NCBI GenBank assembly: GCA_947311845.1
Contig: CAMZMU010000049.1
Coordinates: 10,555,138 to 10,619,137 of the forward strand
DNA length: 64,000 bases
DNA from: Poa pratensis
Taxonomy: Eukaryota > Streptophyta > Magnoliopsida > Poales > Poaceae
Reading direction: 5' to 3'
The position numbers and the translations under genes were made by a program. Shown here in pieces: positions 10,162-20,309 of this stretch. The notes below the pieces were generated by a model, which saw only the letters and a program-made list of their open reading frames with translations, was not told the DNA's origin and did no database searches. Within the stretch, counting starts at the first letter, position 1. The number at the start of each line of letters is the position of its first letter.

Positions 10162-10854
10162 ACATTCCAACACCAGCAAGCTAGCTCCTAGCACCGACAC
10201 ACACCTCTCCGCTGCATAAGCAACACTGAATTTATTTGCTTTCAGCTTCAATTGCTGAACGACGTACGTACGAGAGCCTGCCCGTTGTATCGCGTTGTCT
10301 GTCCCAAAATGTATTCTCTATTTCTACAAAGGTATTTCATGACCTCATGACAGTATGTTTCTAAAATAATTGAGAAGAAAACGAGTCAGTTCTATTTTCC
10401 ATTCTTGCACACGCAGTTTGTGCCATACAGTCCTATATACTCGAATACATATAGTCCAACTCATGTCACAAAATTAAAAATTAGTTGATTCTGAAGCTAA
10501 CGTGGGTGTCAAGTTGGTGGGGGCTGGCCGACCTATGAACCAATCTGGAGAGGAAGCCACAGCGACGTGACGGACTCGCGCTTGGATATGGCAGGAGTAG
10601 CGCAGCCGACTCGAGCCGAAGGAGTGGCGTCAGCTGGCACGGCACGCGGCGCGTGGTTTGCTTCGCCGCGGGGGCAACGCCAACGCGAGCCTAGCCGCGG
10701 ATTCGATCGGCGGCTTAATTTATTAATCGGAGTGAATAAACTAAGCCAGGCTGCGCGCGTATGGAGTTCGGACTGGGCTGTGCGGCTGCGGCGCCGTTGC
10801 GTAAGCGTGATCGTGTCCGTGGATCGAGCTCGGGACGGCCTGGAACATTCTCGT
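10162..10854 (+). other. 3' flank of the PGG gene, no further gene seen
   Basis: The first 150-200 bases after the stop are the probable 3' untranslated region. GC-rich sequence follows from 10560. The 146-codon frame at 10567-11007 runs into a SINE and has no recognisable protein motif, so it is not called. Confidence 0.5.
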
Positions 10855-11062
10855 GGTAATTGTCACTTGTGTATGTACGTAGGCGACGTTCGCGTCGACA
10901 GCGAGACGCCCGTGGTGACTTCGTCAATCTCAAGCCTCGACCCGCCGACTCGGTCTCTCGGAGGTGTTTATAGGGGTAGAGTGTGCGTGCGTGCGTTCAT
11001 AGGGTGAGTGTGTGCGCGTGTATATGAGCGTCTGCGTTGTACTGTGTTTCGCAAAAAAAAAA
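10855..11062 (+). mobile_element. SINE of the grass Au type (3' part)
   Basis: The sequence GGTGACTTCGTCAATCTCAAG, then TCTCTCGGAGGTG, then the GTGCGTGCGTGCGTTCATAGGG and GTATATGAGCG blocks and TGTACTGTGTT followed by A10 (11053-11062) match my recollection of the Au SINE family of grasses. The 5' boundary is uncertain and no target duplication was identified. A shorter tail of the same type is at 61770-61799. Confidence 0.6.
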
Positions 11063-11111
11063 TGCTGACTCTTGCTTGTTGCTACAATCCATCTAGAGTC
11101 GACTTGGTAGT

Positions 11112-12157
11112 TAAGCGAATTCCGCCCCTTTCTTCTTTCTTCCTCTCCCTCCTCTCTTCTCCCCCCTCCCCTTGAAAGTCAACTCCCAAATCTGGCCAGA
11201 TCCGGCCGCTCCCGCCGCCGGCGCTAGCGCTGGCCGGCGTGGAGATGGTCTAGGGTGCCGGCCTTCGTTGTACAGCAGTAGTTTAGGCTGTAGGTTGGTT
11301 TGCGTCGAGTTTTCCTTGTTGGAGGTTGGCGTCCTGCCTTCTTCTCTTTCCCGAAGGTTCTCAGCTTTGGCGTTTCGGCGCGGCGTCGAGCTGGTCTTCC
11401 TCTCGACCTCCGTTGAGCCTCCAGGGTGGAGGAGTCACGGGGGGTCGAATCAAAGGCAACCTTCTTCAATAAGCGTTTCTGCATCTTGGCTCTGCTTGCT
11501 GCTCTCCTTTTCCTGGCCGGCCTTGGTGGCGAGGGGGAGGAGAAGAGGAGCGGGTGGAGGATGGTGCTGGCCGGTCTCTCCGGCGTGGGAGTTGACCTCG
11601 CGTTCGAGCGCGGCGCGAGTCAGCTGCTGTTTTGCGTCCCCGGCAGGCTTCCAAGGAGGAAGCCGAAGCAGGTGGCGGCGGCAAGCTCCCTCTTCAAGCG
11701 CTGCGGCTTTCTTCTGGAGTGTTGATTGCGGTGGCTGCCTCTTCCTCTGGCCGGCCGTGGCGGCGAGGGGCGGAAGAGGAGCTGCTGATGTTCCCGTGCT
11801 CCGGTGGAGCTTCTTCGGTTGGGTTTGGATCCAGTGCAGGGGAGACGGCGCGATGGATCTGGAGGGTGGAGCGCCTTGGCCGATGGGCGTTCATCGAGTC
11901 AAGTTCCGGCGTCTGACGGCGGACGGCTCTTGCGGCTTCTACATGCGTGGGGGTGCTTCTTCTTCAGAGTGGTTTGCGGCCTCGCTTCTTCTCCTTCGCC
12001 GGTGCTGTTGGTGCTGGAGAGCGGCGGCGGCCGTCGCGGTGGTTCAGCGGTTTGCGCTGTTGTACTGGTTTTCCTTTTCCAGCTGTATAAGTCTGTGTAT
12101 TGTACTCTGTACGAATTCTTCCGATGAATATATGCAGGCTTTCCCTCAAAAAAAAAA
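11112..12157 (+). mobile_element. Retroposon with 17-bp TSD and poly-A tail, family unknown
   Basis: Identical 17-mers AGAGTCGACTTGGTAGT lie at 11095-11111 and 12158-12174, and the inserted sequence ends in A11 (12148-12158). This is the signature of LINE-mediated insertion. The insert is GC-rich with a pyrimidine-rich 5' end, and its tail (GATGAATATATGCAGGC before the poly-A) resembles plant LINE 3' ends. It has no endonuclease or reverse transcriptase. Two related segments lie inside it (near 11505 and 11738, around CTGGCCGGCC and GGCGAGGGG). A 333-codon frame (11172-12173) spans the insert but is rich in Trp, Ser and Cys, resembles no protein I know and runs into the target duplication, so it is not called as a gene. 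It is a non-autonomous LINE derivative or a retroposed transcript. Confidence 0.8.
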
Positions 12158-12174
12158 AGAGTCGACTTGGTAGT

Positions 12175-12547
12175 CTTTCATGGATTTGGTATTTCTTGGT
12201 CACCGAGAAATATCCATCGAGTTGAGATCATCAAATGTCAAGTTATTTAATTATTGTTTCCAACAATCTTGATTAAGTTTTTGATCGAAAGAATCAATTG
12301 ACACTATACCCTCCATCCTAATGTAAGGCGCACTTGAGTTTTTCTGATCAATAATGTCTTTTGAATGCGACTTTCACCAAAAGTATTTCTCCAAAATTAG
12401 TGTATCAAAATATTTTGGAAGGCAAGCACAATAATAAAATATACGCAAGCTCAATCGAGATGCTCTATAAATTATACTAATGGTTAAAGTAAGTTATGCG
12501 AAATTAAACGTGCCTTTTGCTTTCACTGCTGATGGGGCCGAGAGTAA
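12175..12547. other. Intergenic sequence, no gene seen
   Basis: A possible left end of a degenerate Stowaway-like element (CCTCCATCCTAATGTAAGGCGC, near 12311) is present without a matching right end. Nothing else is recognised. Confidence 0.45.
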
Positions 12548-12876
12548 GCGCATCTCCAACCACCCCCGCACTCTCCCTATTTGTTCGGGCGGACTGTCCA
12601 GATATGAGAGAATAAAATAGTCTACCCAACCAATTTCCCCATTTCATCCATATGTGTCCGGACTGTCCCTGAGTATGAGGGCACTTGGCACTTGGACATC
12701 CCTATTTTATTTTATTTCCTTCTTTTGTCCCGCACTCCCTTCTTCTCCACGTATGACACATGCAAGTGACCAGATAATTTTGGAGAACACAACTGGACAC
12801 ACACAAATTAGTGTACATAGCGGACACATCCGGACGTTTGAGGGACCAAATTTACCCATTCGGGTTGGAGATGCTC
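12548..12876. mobile_element. MITE with GCATCTCCAACC ends
   Basis: The left end GCGCATCTCCAACC pairs with the right end GGTTGGAGATGCTC, giving about 13-bp inverted repeats around a 329-bp non-coding core. This terminus is frequent in grass DNA-transposon MITEs. A target duplication was not resolved. Confidence 0.65.
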
Positions 12877-12889
12877 TGAATTTCTATAC

Positions 12890-13110
12890 GGAAAAAAACT
12901 GCATATGTGACAGTGGTGAAAATTGCACTTTATGAAATCCTGTTTCGAGAAAAAAATTCTATACAGAGAGGCAGAGAGTGTATTATGAGTTTGCACTGGG
13001 TGTGCAAGTAGGGAAAGGCGTTTTCCTATGACCGCCAATACCCAAAATTGCACTTTATGAAATCCTGATTCGAGAAAAAATTGCATATGGGACAGTGGTG
13101 AACGACAAGC
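12890..13110 (+). repeat. Local direct repeats
   Basis: ATTGCACTTTATGAAATCCTG followed by TTCGAGAAAAAA occurs near 12923 and 13052 and TGCATATG(T/G)GACAGTGGTGAA near 12899 and 13082. The copies are close to identical, so the duplication is fairly recent. No coding potential is seen. Confidence 0.7.
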
Positions 13111-13259
13111 CAGCTAGCAGCCAGCGCGCGTGAGAGGGACGTATATGCCGCCGAACGGTTCTGTCGCTGACAGGCAGGTACAGAGCATATGGCAGCTAGC
13201 TGACGGTGCCGAACGTGTTTCGAACGGAAGAAAAGCAGCTCGGCCGGAACGTGAGAGAA

Positions 13260-13830
13260 TGGCAGACCGCCGCGCGTATACACGACTCAATTCATTATTC
13301 TTGTCAAGCAGCTAGCTGTAGCTGTCCCGTTTGCCGCGGCACCGCGTCGGTCTCGTTCCCGTTTGGCAGTTGCTGGTGAACTGCATGCCAGCTTGTTCTA
13401 GTCAAACGCTCCTCCGCTCAATATTTAAAGGAACGATGGGATTGTGGCGGTTAGTTAAGCATTGACCATCCCACCTGCAGATGTACGATTGGAGTGCACG
13501 CATGTATTTGCAGCGGTACGTTCTGTTAGCAATTGTGGCTGCAGAGGGCAGAGATCAGTATCGAACCGATCGAGACCAATTGGTTTACTTGCGGTGGAAG
13601 TTGTGCACCTGCTCAAAATACTTACTTTACTGGCACGACGTACGGACGCGTCAACTCGATCATCCACCGCGCCTGAGCCAGGGACTTTCTGGCGTGTGTT
13701 GATGGATATTTGGTCGACCAGGAGTTTCAACCTTTTTTGCGTGCTTTATCGGCCGGTATAAAGGTTAGGCTACCTGGCGTGACCTAATACGGACTGATGG
13801 TGACTTGCTTACGGTAGATGTGGGGCGTTG
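13260..13830. repeat. Duplicated intergenic block, copy 2 (no MITE)
   Basis: The first part (13260-13490) resembles 1590-1760 and the second (13561-13830) resembles 1-470. At about 13760 the host sequence GCGTGCTTTATCGGCCGGTATAAAGG shows the uninterrupted site of the Stowaway element found at 265-425. No gene is recognised. Confidence 0.75.
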
Positions 13831-13844
13831 CGTACAAGTTCTAA

Positions 13845-14829
13845 TCTATACCTAATAATAAAAGTATTAAAGTTTCTTGTGGTACGTCATTTTTCTTTCC
13901 GGTTTTACCCTCCCACCAAATCACATAATACGCACCGATGCCACCATACCCCTTCGTTCTTCTTTTTCCACCGAACGTTTCTCTCTTCGTCCGTTTTGGT
14001 TTCGTACGTCGTCTTGGTTGTCTCCGTCCGCGTAATTCAATCGATAACAAAAACGTTTCGAATCGTTCAAAAAATTATTTTCATCCGATCGGAACCCATC
14101 ATCGGAAGATGCAATGCATGCGTCGGTAATTCTAGCCAGCTATATTATGCTCTTACTTGAAGACCGCAAAATAATAATTTCTCACACCGCATATACCACC
14201 GCACAAAGCTTGACATAGGTGGCATGTTAAATGTTTGTTTGTAGACAAAAAAAGAGGTTCAATTGACATGGGCAGCATGTTAAACCATAGTCTCTAGACA
14301 AGATATGCTTTTAAATTTAAAGTAATTAATTTAGTGCCAAGCACAACCAGTGCATCTCAATAGTAGTTTCATTTATACCATGCCAATTCCCATGCAGGTA
14401 AGCGTTTCCGATTACAATCTCAAGTCATGGATATCAAGGAACAAAGAAGGAAAAGAGATAGAGAACGGTATGCACAGATGACCGATGAAGAAAAGAAGGA
14501 GAAATTAAGAAAACGCCATCTGACTTATGAGCGACAAAATGGGAGAGAAATCTCATATATAAGTCACGAGTGGGATCTCGGTTCGTAATCAATTTATTTT
14601 AATTATGAATCTTCCATGTGTTCCCTGTAGACAAGTGTTAGCTAGTAGAATTAGAATAAAAGCTAATTAACTAATTATCTTTTTTAATGATAGTTATGAT
14701 TTAACCATCTTGGCCTAACAATCTTTTTTTAAACACTCATACATTTAACCATCTTGGCTTAACACTATTGTAATTCTAATCGCGGTTGCAGTATAAAAGT
14801 AAGGTTAGAATGATATTTGTTGGATTGTA
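13845..14829 (+). mobile_element. Helitron 5' end and fragment
   Basis: TCTATACCTAATAATAAA at 13845, preceded by A at 13844, matches the 5' terminus of grass Helitrons, which insert between A and T and begin TC. About 580 bp inside is a short exon-like frame (14428-14589) with a basic, coiled sequence. The 3' hairpin and CTRR end were not identified; the fragment may continue beyond the LINE insertion at 14854. Confidence 0.6.
14428..14589 (+). pseudogene. Helitron-encoded protein, N-terminal exon remnant
   Basis: The frame starts ATGGATATC and encodes a basic segment with RRKRDRERYAQMTDEEKK and then RKRHLTYERQNGRE before the stop at 14587-14589. Basic RERYAxMTxEEK-type segments are, to my knowledge, common near the N-terminus of Helitron proteins in grasses. 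No Rep or helicase domain is in the window, so this is a non-functional fragment. A weaker stretch at 17326-17430 (SEDSYAEASKETYPELER-like) may be another exon remnant of such a protein. Confidence 0.5.
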
Positions 14830-14853
14830 GTTTTTTAATCGCTTCTAAGTGTG

Positions 14854-15170
14854 CGCATGTGGTGTATGCTGAGAGTTTACTGGACCGGTTTGTACTCCCG
14901 GCTCGCCGTTACCCGTTAGGCAGCTTGGTTGAGGCCTCCTACATGATGTGCGTAGGTGTGTGAGGTCAGGACACATGGCTCTGATCAGGTCCACCCCCTT
15001 CATCAAGCTTGTAGGTGTAGCGACTTTTGTCGTCGGGAAGGTGCCTTCAGGTTGATTGATGTATTTCTTTGTAAGGCTTTATGGTTTTTCTCTCTTAATA
15101 AAAGAAAATATAGCTGTGTGCATCAATTTGTTGGTGAGGCTGTGGTAGAACCTCCATTTCAAAAAAAAAA
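14854..15170 (+). mobile_element. 5'-truncated LINE with poly-A and TSD
   Basis: The insert ends in A10 (15161-15170) and is flanked by near-identical duplications at 14830-14853 and 15171-15191 (TTTTTAATCGCT...AAGTGTG). TTAATAAAAG before the tail and the overall 3' sequence resemble plant L1-type LINE ends. No coding part is left. Confidence 0.75.
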
Positions 15171-15491
15171 GTTTTTAAATCGCTAAGTGTGTGCTAACTT
15201 CCCACATGCTTGGACTAAATAGGCGATGAGTAGACATAAGAGGATGACGATGCTGGGGTCTGATCGAGTCAATACCTCAACTTCCAGGTGCGGGAAAATG
15301 GGAGTCAATTCCATTTGAACGAACGAATCAATGTATATAATCTTCGTAACGAATGAATGAACAATTCCTATTTCCTAGCGATATATGTACACATAGGAAC
15401 GAATAATGAACCAACGGTCAACACCTACGACTACAATCAAGCGTGCAGGTGGAGCAGCGCACGGCCGCAGGAACTCTGCAACTGCATCGAG

Positions 15492-15929
15492 CTAGACGAA
15501 GAGCTGGAGCAGAACGGGCGGCGCCTGCGCCGTTGGGGCGGCCTCCTCGCGGTGCCGGCGCATGTGCCCCCCGAGCGCCTGCCCCATCTCGAAATTTAGC
15601 CCGCAGACGTGGCACTGGTGCACTGCTGCCGGCTTCTGGTCATCGCTGGAAGTGGTCTTCTTGGGCTTGCCGGAGTAGTGATCCCCGGCGAGGGCCAGCG
15701 CGAGGCCGTGGCGGCCGCGGAGGTGGCTGGTCCGGTGCCCTCCGAGCGCCTGGAACGTCGGGAACAAACGGCCGCAGGTCTTGCACGCGAAGTCCCCGGC
15801 GCCCTCGCCGCCCCCGCCGGCAGCGGCGCGCCGCCCCAGCTTCTTCCTGTGCTCGGCCACCGCGCCGAGGGACAGGGCGAGGGAGAGGGACGAGGGCTGA
15901 TTGTTGTAGTGGTCTATCGACGAAACCAT
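15492..15929 (-). CDS. C2H2 zinc-finger repressor, ZAT-like, copy 1
   Basis: An intronless frame of 145 residues. Two C2H2 fingers of the plant C1-2i class are present: C49-C52-H65-H69 and C106-C109-H122-H126, each carrying the plant-specific QALGGH motif that contacts DNA. An EAR-type repression motif (SLSLALSLG) is at residues 14-22 and a basic segment KKLGRR (29-34) may be a nuclear signal. The C-terminus ends PPVLLQLFV, shared by all four members of the local cluster. Two-finger proteins of this kind (ZAT11/ZAT12-like) are nuclear transcriptional repressors in abiotic stress responses; that role is inferred from the family. The promoter has a TATA box 125 bp upstream and a G-box region. 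The start was chosen for the Kozak-like ACCATGG (read on the minus strand, first Met) and its match to the paralogue at 19.3-19.8 kb. Confidence 0.88.
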   Translation of the reverse strand: MVSSIDHYNNQPSSLSLALSLGAVAEHRKKLGRRAAAGGGGEGAGDFACKTCGRLFPTFQALGGHRTSHLRGRHGLALALAGDHYSGKPKKTTSSDDQKPAAVHQCHVCGLNFEMGQALGGHMRRHREEAAPTAQAPPVLLQLFV

Positions 15930-16053
15930 GGTGATCGGCTAATTGGAAGAGCTCGGGAGTCGTCTGTGCGAGGTGATCGGCAAGATGAGATGGATTCAGA
16001 AGAAAATCGGAAGTGGCAGTGCGATGTGGCTGGGAGAGTGCGCATTGCTGGGC

Positions 16054-16062
16054 CTTTTATAC
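16054..16062 (-). promoter_or_regulatory. TATA box of C2H2 copy 1
   Basis: On the minus strand the sequence reads GTATAAAAGG, about 125 bp before the start codon at 15929. The same element at the same distance is found in the paralogue. Confidence 0.65.
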
Positions 16063-16140
16063 ATACGGCCGAGGTGTGGCCTGTGGGAACTGGGTGGCCT
16101 ATCTAGGTAGCTACGTAGCAGCCAGGAGGTGATCACGGCT

Positions 16141-16175
16141 CACGTGTAGACCACGTACGTCGGGGTTGACGTCGT
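16141..16175 (-). promoter_or_regulatory. Conserved G-box and TTGACG block, C2H2 copy 1
   Basis: CACGTGTAGACCACGT followed by GGTTGACGTCGT is almost identical to 19954-19985 although surrounding sequence has diverged. It contains a G-box (CACGTG), an ACGT core and a TTGAC/TGACG element, sites known for bZIP, bHLH and WRKY factors. Regulation by stress or ABA signals is an inference. Confidence 0.6.
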
Positions 16176-16700
16176 GCACCATGAGCGCGTCGCGATCGGC
16201 GGTTTGGAAACGGCCGCCGGAACCTTCTCTTTCCGTTTAATTACTTGCTCGCAAAGGGAGCCTGAGACTTGATCCGTGACGGCCGGGACGTGCGCGTCCA
16301 CACAGCAGGTGGACGGAAGGGCCCGCGAAATGGGACGGAACCCAGCAAGGATCTCTGACGGTGTCAGTTAAAGAAAAGATAATTGCTTCCTGCTGTCTTA
16401 TTCGGTGGTCCTTGTCACCGGCTCGTTTCAGTCACTGGCGCAGGTGAGCGTTTGGTTTGACGGATGAGACTGCATACCAGTCATGCGCCGGAAGAATGAC
16501 TGAATGATTTTCTCCTTCTCGCTCTCTGCGGCCTGTTTCTGGAAGGTGAAAATGGCTTCGCGTTTTCACATACGTAGAAGATTTTCTCCGCAATGGTGTA
16601 TACGCGCTCGTCAACGTCAATTGATTTTTAGTAAAGAGATCTTAGAGATTACTAACACGCGTGTACGTCTTACTAAAATAACACTACCCCGATAGAACAG

Positions 16701-17486
16701 TGTTTCATACACGGCTAGTAAATTGCCTGGAACCGCCACACTTTTAACTATTAAATCCGAGTTGGTGGCACATGGTATTTCGACTCCACACAACTCTCTG
16801 GCGCTGAGAAGGAATTAATGGGTGGGAACCGGTGGATCCATCTCTACCGCTCGAGTGATTTTCATTTATTGACACAAGCTAGGCACGGTATCGTCTTCGC
16901 CAAATATAACAAAATTTGTGCACGCAGACGCATGAGTGGAGTGACAATATTCACATAACTACAAGTTAATTGGTGACATAGCAAGAAGAAACATAGTTTC
17001 GAAAATCAACCTTTTGGAACTACTTATTTATATTTTACGCAATCATTCCAACTTTTGATCCTGCCAGTGTTTTGCATGTGTCATTTTTCTCATACTTCTC
17101 TCTAGGATCTCATATGCATCCACGGTTTTAGTCGGGTGGTAACGAGTTAGTTTTCTATTTATCTATTATTGTTGTACTCATGAGATGTAGATGTTATTCG
17201 TCGTACGCAGTAACGACGTTCGACAGCATTTAGATATGTGTCTTGTGATACATTATTTTAGTTACATGTTATATCACGATTTTTATGCCTACTCTTCTCT
17301 TTTTTATGGACATAATGCTTTATAGTGGCCGGGAAGATAGCAAGGGCAGTGAAGATTCTTATGCCGAAGCTTCTAAGGAAACTTATCCGGAGTTGGAACG
17401 GAAGAATCATGATTCGAATGAAATATTACTTCCTTGAAAGATATCTGCATTCAGATGTCATGAATGTTCAAAAGGAAGGGAGAGCA
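16701..17486. other. Intergenic sequence, no intact gene
   Basis: Mostly AT-rich. A short reading frame near 17326-17430 may be a transposon (Helitron) exon remnant. Nothing else is recognised. Confidence 0.45.
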
Positions 17487-17883
17487 GATTTGGCTCCCCA
17501 GCTCACATGCTCCTGGTTGATAACCAAATTCGAAAAAAAATGGAAAAACACTTTTAAAAATTCTGAAAAAAAAAACAGAGACAAACATGTTAAAGTTTTC
17601 AACATATGTGCCAAGTTTCTTCAAGAAATTACCTTTTTTGTGCTCTGTACGAAAAAGACAAAATCAGTGCTCTAAAAAAGATAGGTCTAGATCTCATGTT
17701 AGCCACGGATTTTGTTGTTTTTGCACAGAGCAGAAAAAGTGTCATTTTTTACGATCTTTTGCACGTGTGTAGGGAACTTTAACATGTTCGTAACTGATTT
17801 TTTTCAGAATTTTTAGAATGTTTTTATATTTTTTCGAATTTCGTAGCCAACCAGGAGCATGTGAGCTCGGGAGCAAAATTGAA
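17487..17883. mobile_element. Foldback MITE, about 395 bp
   Basis: The left end GCTCCCCAGCTCACATGCTCC pairs with the right end GGAGCATGTGAGCTCGGGAGC, and inner blocks such as AAATTCGAAAAAAAATGG / ATTTTTTCGAATTT also pair. The element is non-coding; the open frames inside (17325-17772) are by-products. A target duplication was not resolved. Confidence 0.7.
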
Positions 17884-18989
17884 TTTCCGATGATGTATAT
17901 GATTCTCGTGAAAAACTCTGTTTAGGGGTATGTTCTGTCACATTTGATTTTTTTTTTTTTTTTGCCTCGAGGCATCCCTAGCGAGTCGTCTCCTCCACTT
18001 TTCCTCGTCTTCTTACTGCCTTGCAAGGCCCCCGCTGGTCGAAGATGTGTGGGTGCCCACGAAGGGGGCGATACAGATTTTTACGGTGGCTTCTCCTCGG
18101 TGTAGCGTGGCTGATTGGACATCTCTGTGGTGCTCGCTCATTTGCTCCATGCCTTCTAACCTACTAGTGGCCAGGAAGCTGTGGATCTAGCCTCACGGAA
18201 CTCGATTAAAAAAAGGCACTAGATTGAAATCTCTCGGAGGCAGGTGATTATCTGGCTGTTGTAATGTCATGATGCTGGTTGAGCAATGCGATGAGCATAC
18301 GCATGGATGTGGAAGATCGCAGCGGTGGCGCTAGGTAGGTAGCGCACGTTCGGCAGTGTGTGCCTACCTGATCCGACCGTTTTCGTCGGAGGTGAAGGAA
18401 GCCAAGGCATACAACCCCGAAATAAAACTTCAAGTAAATAGGTAAACCAAATTAATTTTCATCGCATATAAATTTTAATTTCCCTTTCTACTTTGAATAT
18501 GCGCTTGAGACATATGCAGGTGCTTAGGAGTTAATTTTAGACTTTGGTTTTTTTTACTACACTTCTTATTCATGTTTGAAGAAATTCCAATAAACATACA
18601 TGAATTTGTTTACATTCTATATAATACTAAAACAGTTTGCACTCAATTTTTTTTAAAAAAACAACACAACCGTATTAATGGGTCACTAAAAACTTTGATT
18701 TAAAATTTGATGGTTAACAACCCATCATCGTGCATGGTGATGCTAGGTTTTTAAAATTAACTTGATGGGCACAACAAAACCGTAAAGTTGATATGAATTA
18801 ACTTGAGGAGCAAAGAAGACCATCAAGTTACAATGAATTAACTCGCTGGGCAAACCGAAACCTATCAAGCTAAATGTTTAACCCGAGCGGGGACATTTAC
18901 CGTACACAAAAATACATTTATTTCCTTTACAGCTCGGTGCGCCCCCCCCCCCCACACACAAGGAAACTCCAGCCCGTACGTCAAGGACT
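17884..18989. other. Intergenic sequence with a short tandem repeat
   Basis: Contains a T-run (17948-17963), a C-run at about 18940-18953, and three diverged units of about 43 bp at 18756-18884, each with AATTAACT(T/C)G...GGGCA/GAGCA and a later ATCAAG-type block. No gene is recognised. Confidence 0.5.
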
Positions 18990-19328
18990 TGAGATTTTCT
19001 GGTATAGTGCAAATGTTAGTCACCTTGGATGCGATGAAGTAGATCGAGAAGTCATACAATTTTAAGGTGCGAAAGCGGTTGCAATTCCATTGAAACAAAT
19101 GAAACGAACTAATCAGTCTAGTATATAATCTCTGTAACGAATGAATGAACAAATCCTAGTGAATTATGTACATACGAATGAATGGACCAACGATCAACAC
19201 CTACAAGTACTAGCGTGCAGCATGCAGCGCACAAATCAATCGCGCCGGCGGCCACACTGGTCAACCTGCTGAAAGAACTCTTCACTGGATCGAGCTAGAT
19301 AGAATAATCGATCAATCGAGAGTACTAG

Positions 19329-19760
19329 CTAGACGAACAGCTGGAGCAGAACGGGCGGCGCCTGAGCCACGGCGGCGGCCTCGTCGCGGTGCCTGCGCAT
19401 GTGTCCCCCGAGCGCTTGTCCCATCTCGAACTCAAGCCCGCAGACGTGGCACTGGTGTACTGCTGCCGGCTTCTGATCATCCGTAGAAGTAGTCTTCTTG
19501 GGCTTACCGGAGTAGTGATCCCCGGCGAGGGCGAGCGCGTGTCGGCCCCGCAGGTGGCTGGTGCGGTGCCCGCCGAGCGCCTGGAACGTCGGGAACGAGC
19601 GGCCGCACGTCTTGCACGCGAAGTCCCCGTCTCCCTCCCCGCCTCCGGCCGCGGCGCGCCGCCCCAACTTCTTCTTGCGATCGGCCACGGCGCCGAGGGA
19701 CAGCGAGAGGGAGACGGGCGCCCCGGCCTGATCTCTGCAGTGCTTCATCGACGAAACCAT
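19329..19760 (-). CDS. C2H2 zinc-finger repressor, ZAT-like, copy 2
   Basis: An intronless frame of 143 residues, closely related to the copy at 15.5-15.9 kb. Fingers are C49-C52-H65-H69 and C104-C107-H120-H124, both with QALGGH. The EAR-type motif is SLSLSLG at residues 17-23, KKKLGRR (29-35) is a candidate nuclear signal, and the C-terminus is PPVLLQLFV. The differences from copy 1 are mostly substitutions and small in-frame indels in linkers, so both copies look functional. Upstream are a TATA box at 19894-19903 and the conserved G-box block at 19954. A role as a nuclear repressor in stress responses is inferred from the family. Confidence 0.88.
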   Translation of the reverse strand: MVSSMKHCRDQAGAPVSLSLSLGAVADRKKKLGRRAAAGGGEGDGDFACKTCGRSFPTFQALGGHRTSHLRGRHALALAGDHYSGKPKKTTSTDDQKPAAVHQCHVCGLEFEMGQALGGHMRRHRDEAAAVAQAPPVLLQLFV

Positions 19761-19893
19761 CGATTGGCGCGCGGCTGTGGTATGAGCTCAAGTAGAGTAT
19801 GTACGTCTGTTGCCAAACGATGGCGAAATCTGAAGTGACTCCCCTGATGCGTCTGAGTCCTGGGTGAGTGCATGGCCTTGGCTGAATGGCTGG

Positions 19894-19903
19894 CCTTTTA
19901 TAG
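19894..19903 (-). promoter_or_regulatory. TATA box of C2H2 copy 2
   Basis: On the minus strand the sequence reads CTATAAAAGG, about 134 bp before the start codon, matching the position in copy 1. Confidence 0.65.
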
Positions 19904-19953
19904 TGGCAAGGGTAGGAAGTACTGGGGGAGATTAAGCAGGTGTGATCTCACGT

Positions 19954-19985
19954 CACGTGTAGACCACGTCGAGGTTGACGTCGTC
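19954..19985 (-). promoter_or_regulatory. Conserved G-box and TTGACG block, C2H2 copy 2
   Basis: CACGTGTAGACCACGTCG then GGTTGACGTCGTC, the counterpart of 16141-16175. It is the most conserved upstream stretch between the paralogues. Confidence 0.6.
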
Positions 19986-20309
19986 GAAGGAGCGGCGGTT
20001 TTGAAAAGGGCAGAATCTTCTCTCTGTTTACTTGATCTCAAGGTAGAGCCTGCGACTGGAACACGCGCTTCCTTATAGCGTTGTGCGCTGTCTCCATCCC
20101 TTCCCAGGGAAGGGCCCGCGAAATGGGACGGAAAAACTCGGCGAGTCGTTGTCGTGGATGGTTCTTTAGCAGACTGGCGCAGGTGAACGATGTTTGACTT
20201 GTCGGTGATATCAGTCTTTCGTCCGAAGAATGAGCTCCAGACGGTTCAACATTTCCGTTTTTGGCCTTGGTCCTGTTCTCGAAGGTAGAAAATCACTTCG
20301 CGTGTTTAC

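Larger units (their letters stand above)
15220..16700. repeat. Segmental duplication A, copy 1 (C2H2 gene)
   Basis: This segment and 18990-20570 align throughout: the shared downstream stretch GTAACGAATGAATGAACAA, the whole zinc-finger coding sequence, the promoter with TATA, CACGTGTAGACCACGT and GGTTGACGTCGT, and distal GGGCCCGCGAAATGGGACGG. The two copies have the same orientation, so they form a tandem duplication with a 2.3-kb spacer containing a MITE. Confidence 0.85.

Noticed and set aside
10567..11007. 146-codon open frame
   Set aside because: Runs into a SINE and has no recognisable domain; GC-rich sequence gives chance frames.
11172..12173. 333-codon open frame
   Set aside because: It lies in a GC-rich retroposon, runs into the target duplication, has a Trp/Ser/Cys-rich composition and no motif.
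15443..16106. Long plus-strand frames opposite the C2H2 gene
   Set aside because: They are antisense to a clear zinc-finger gene in GC-rich sequence and show no motifs.
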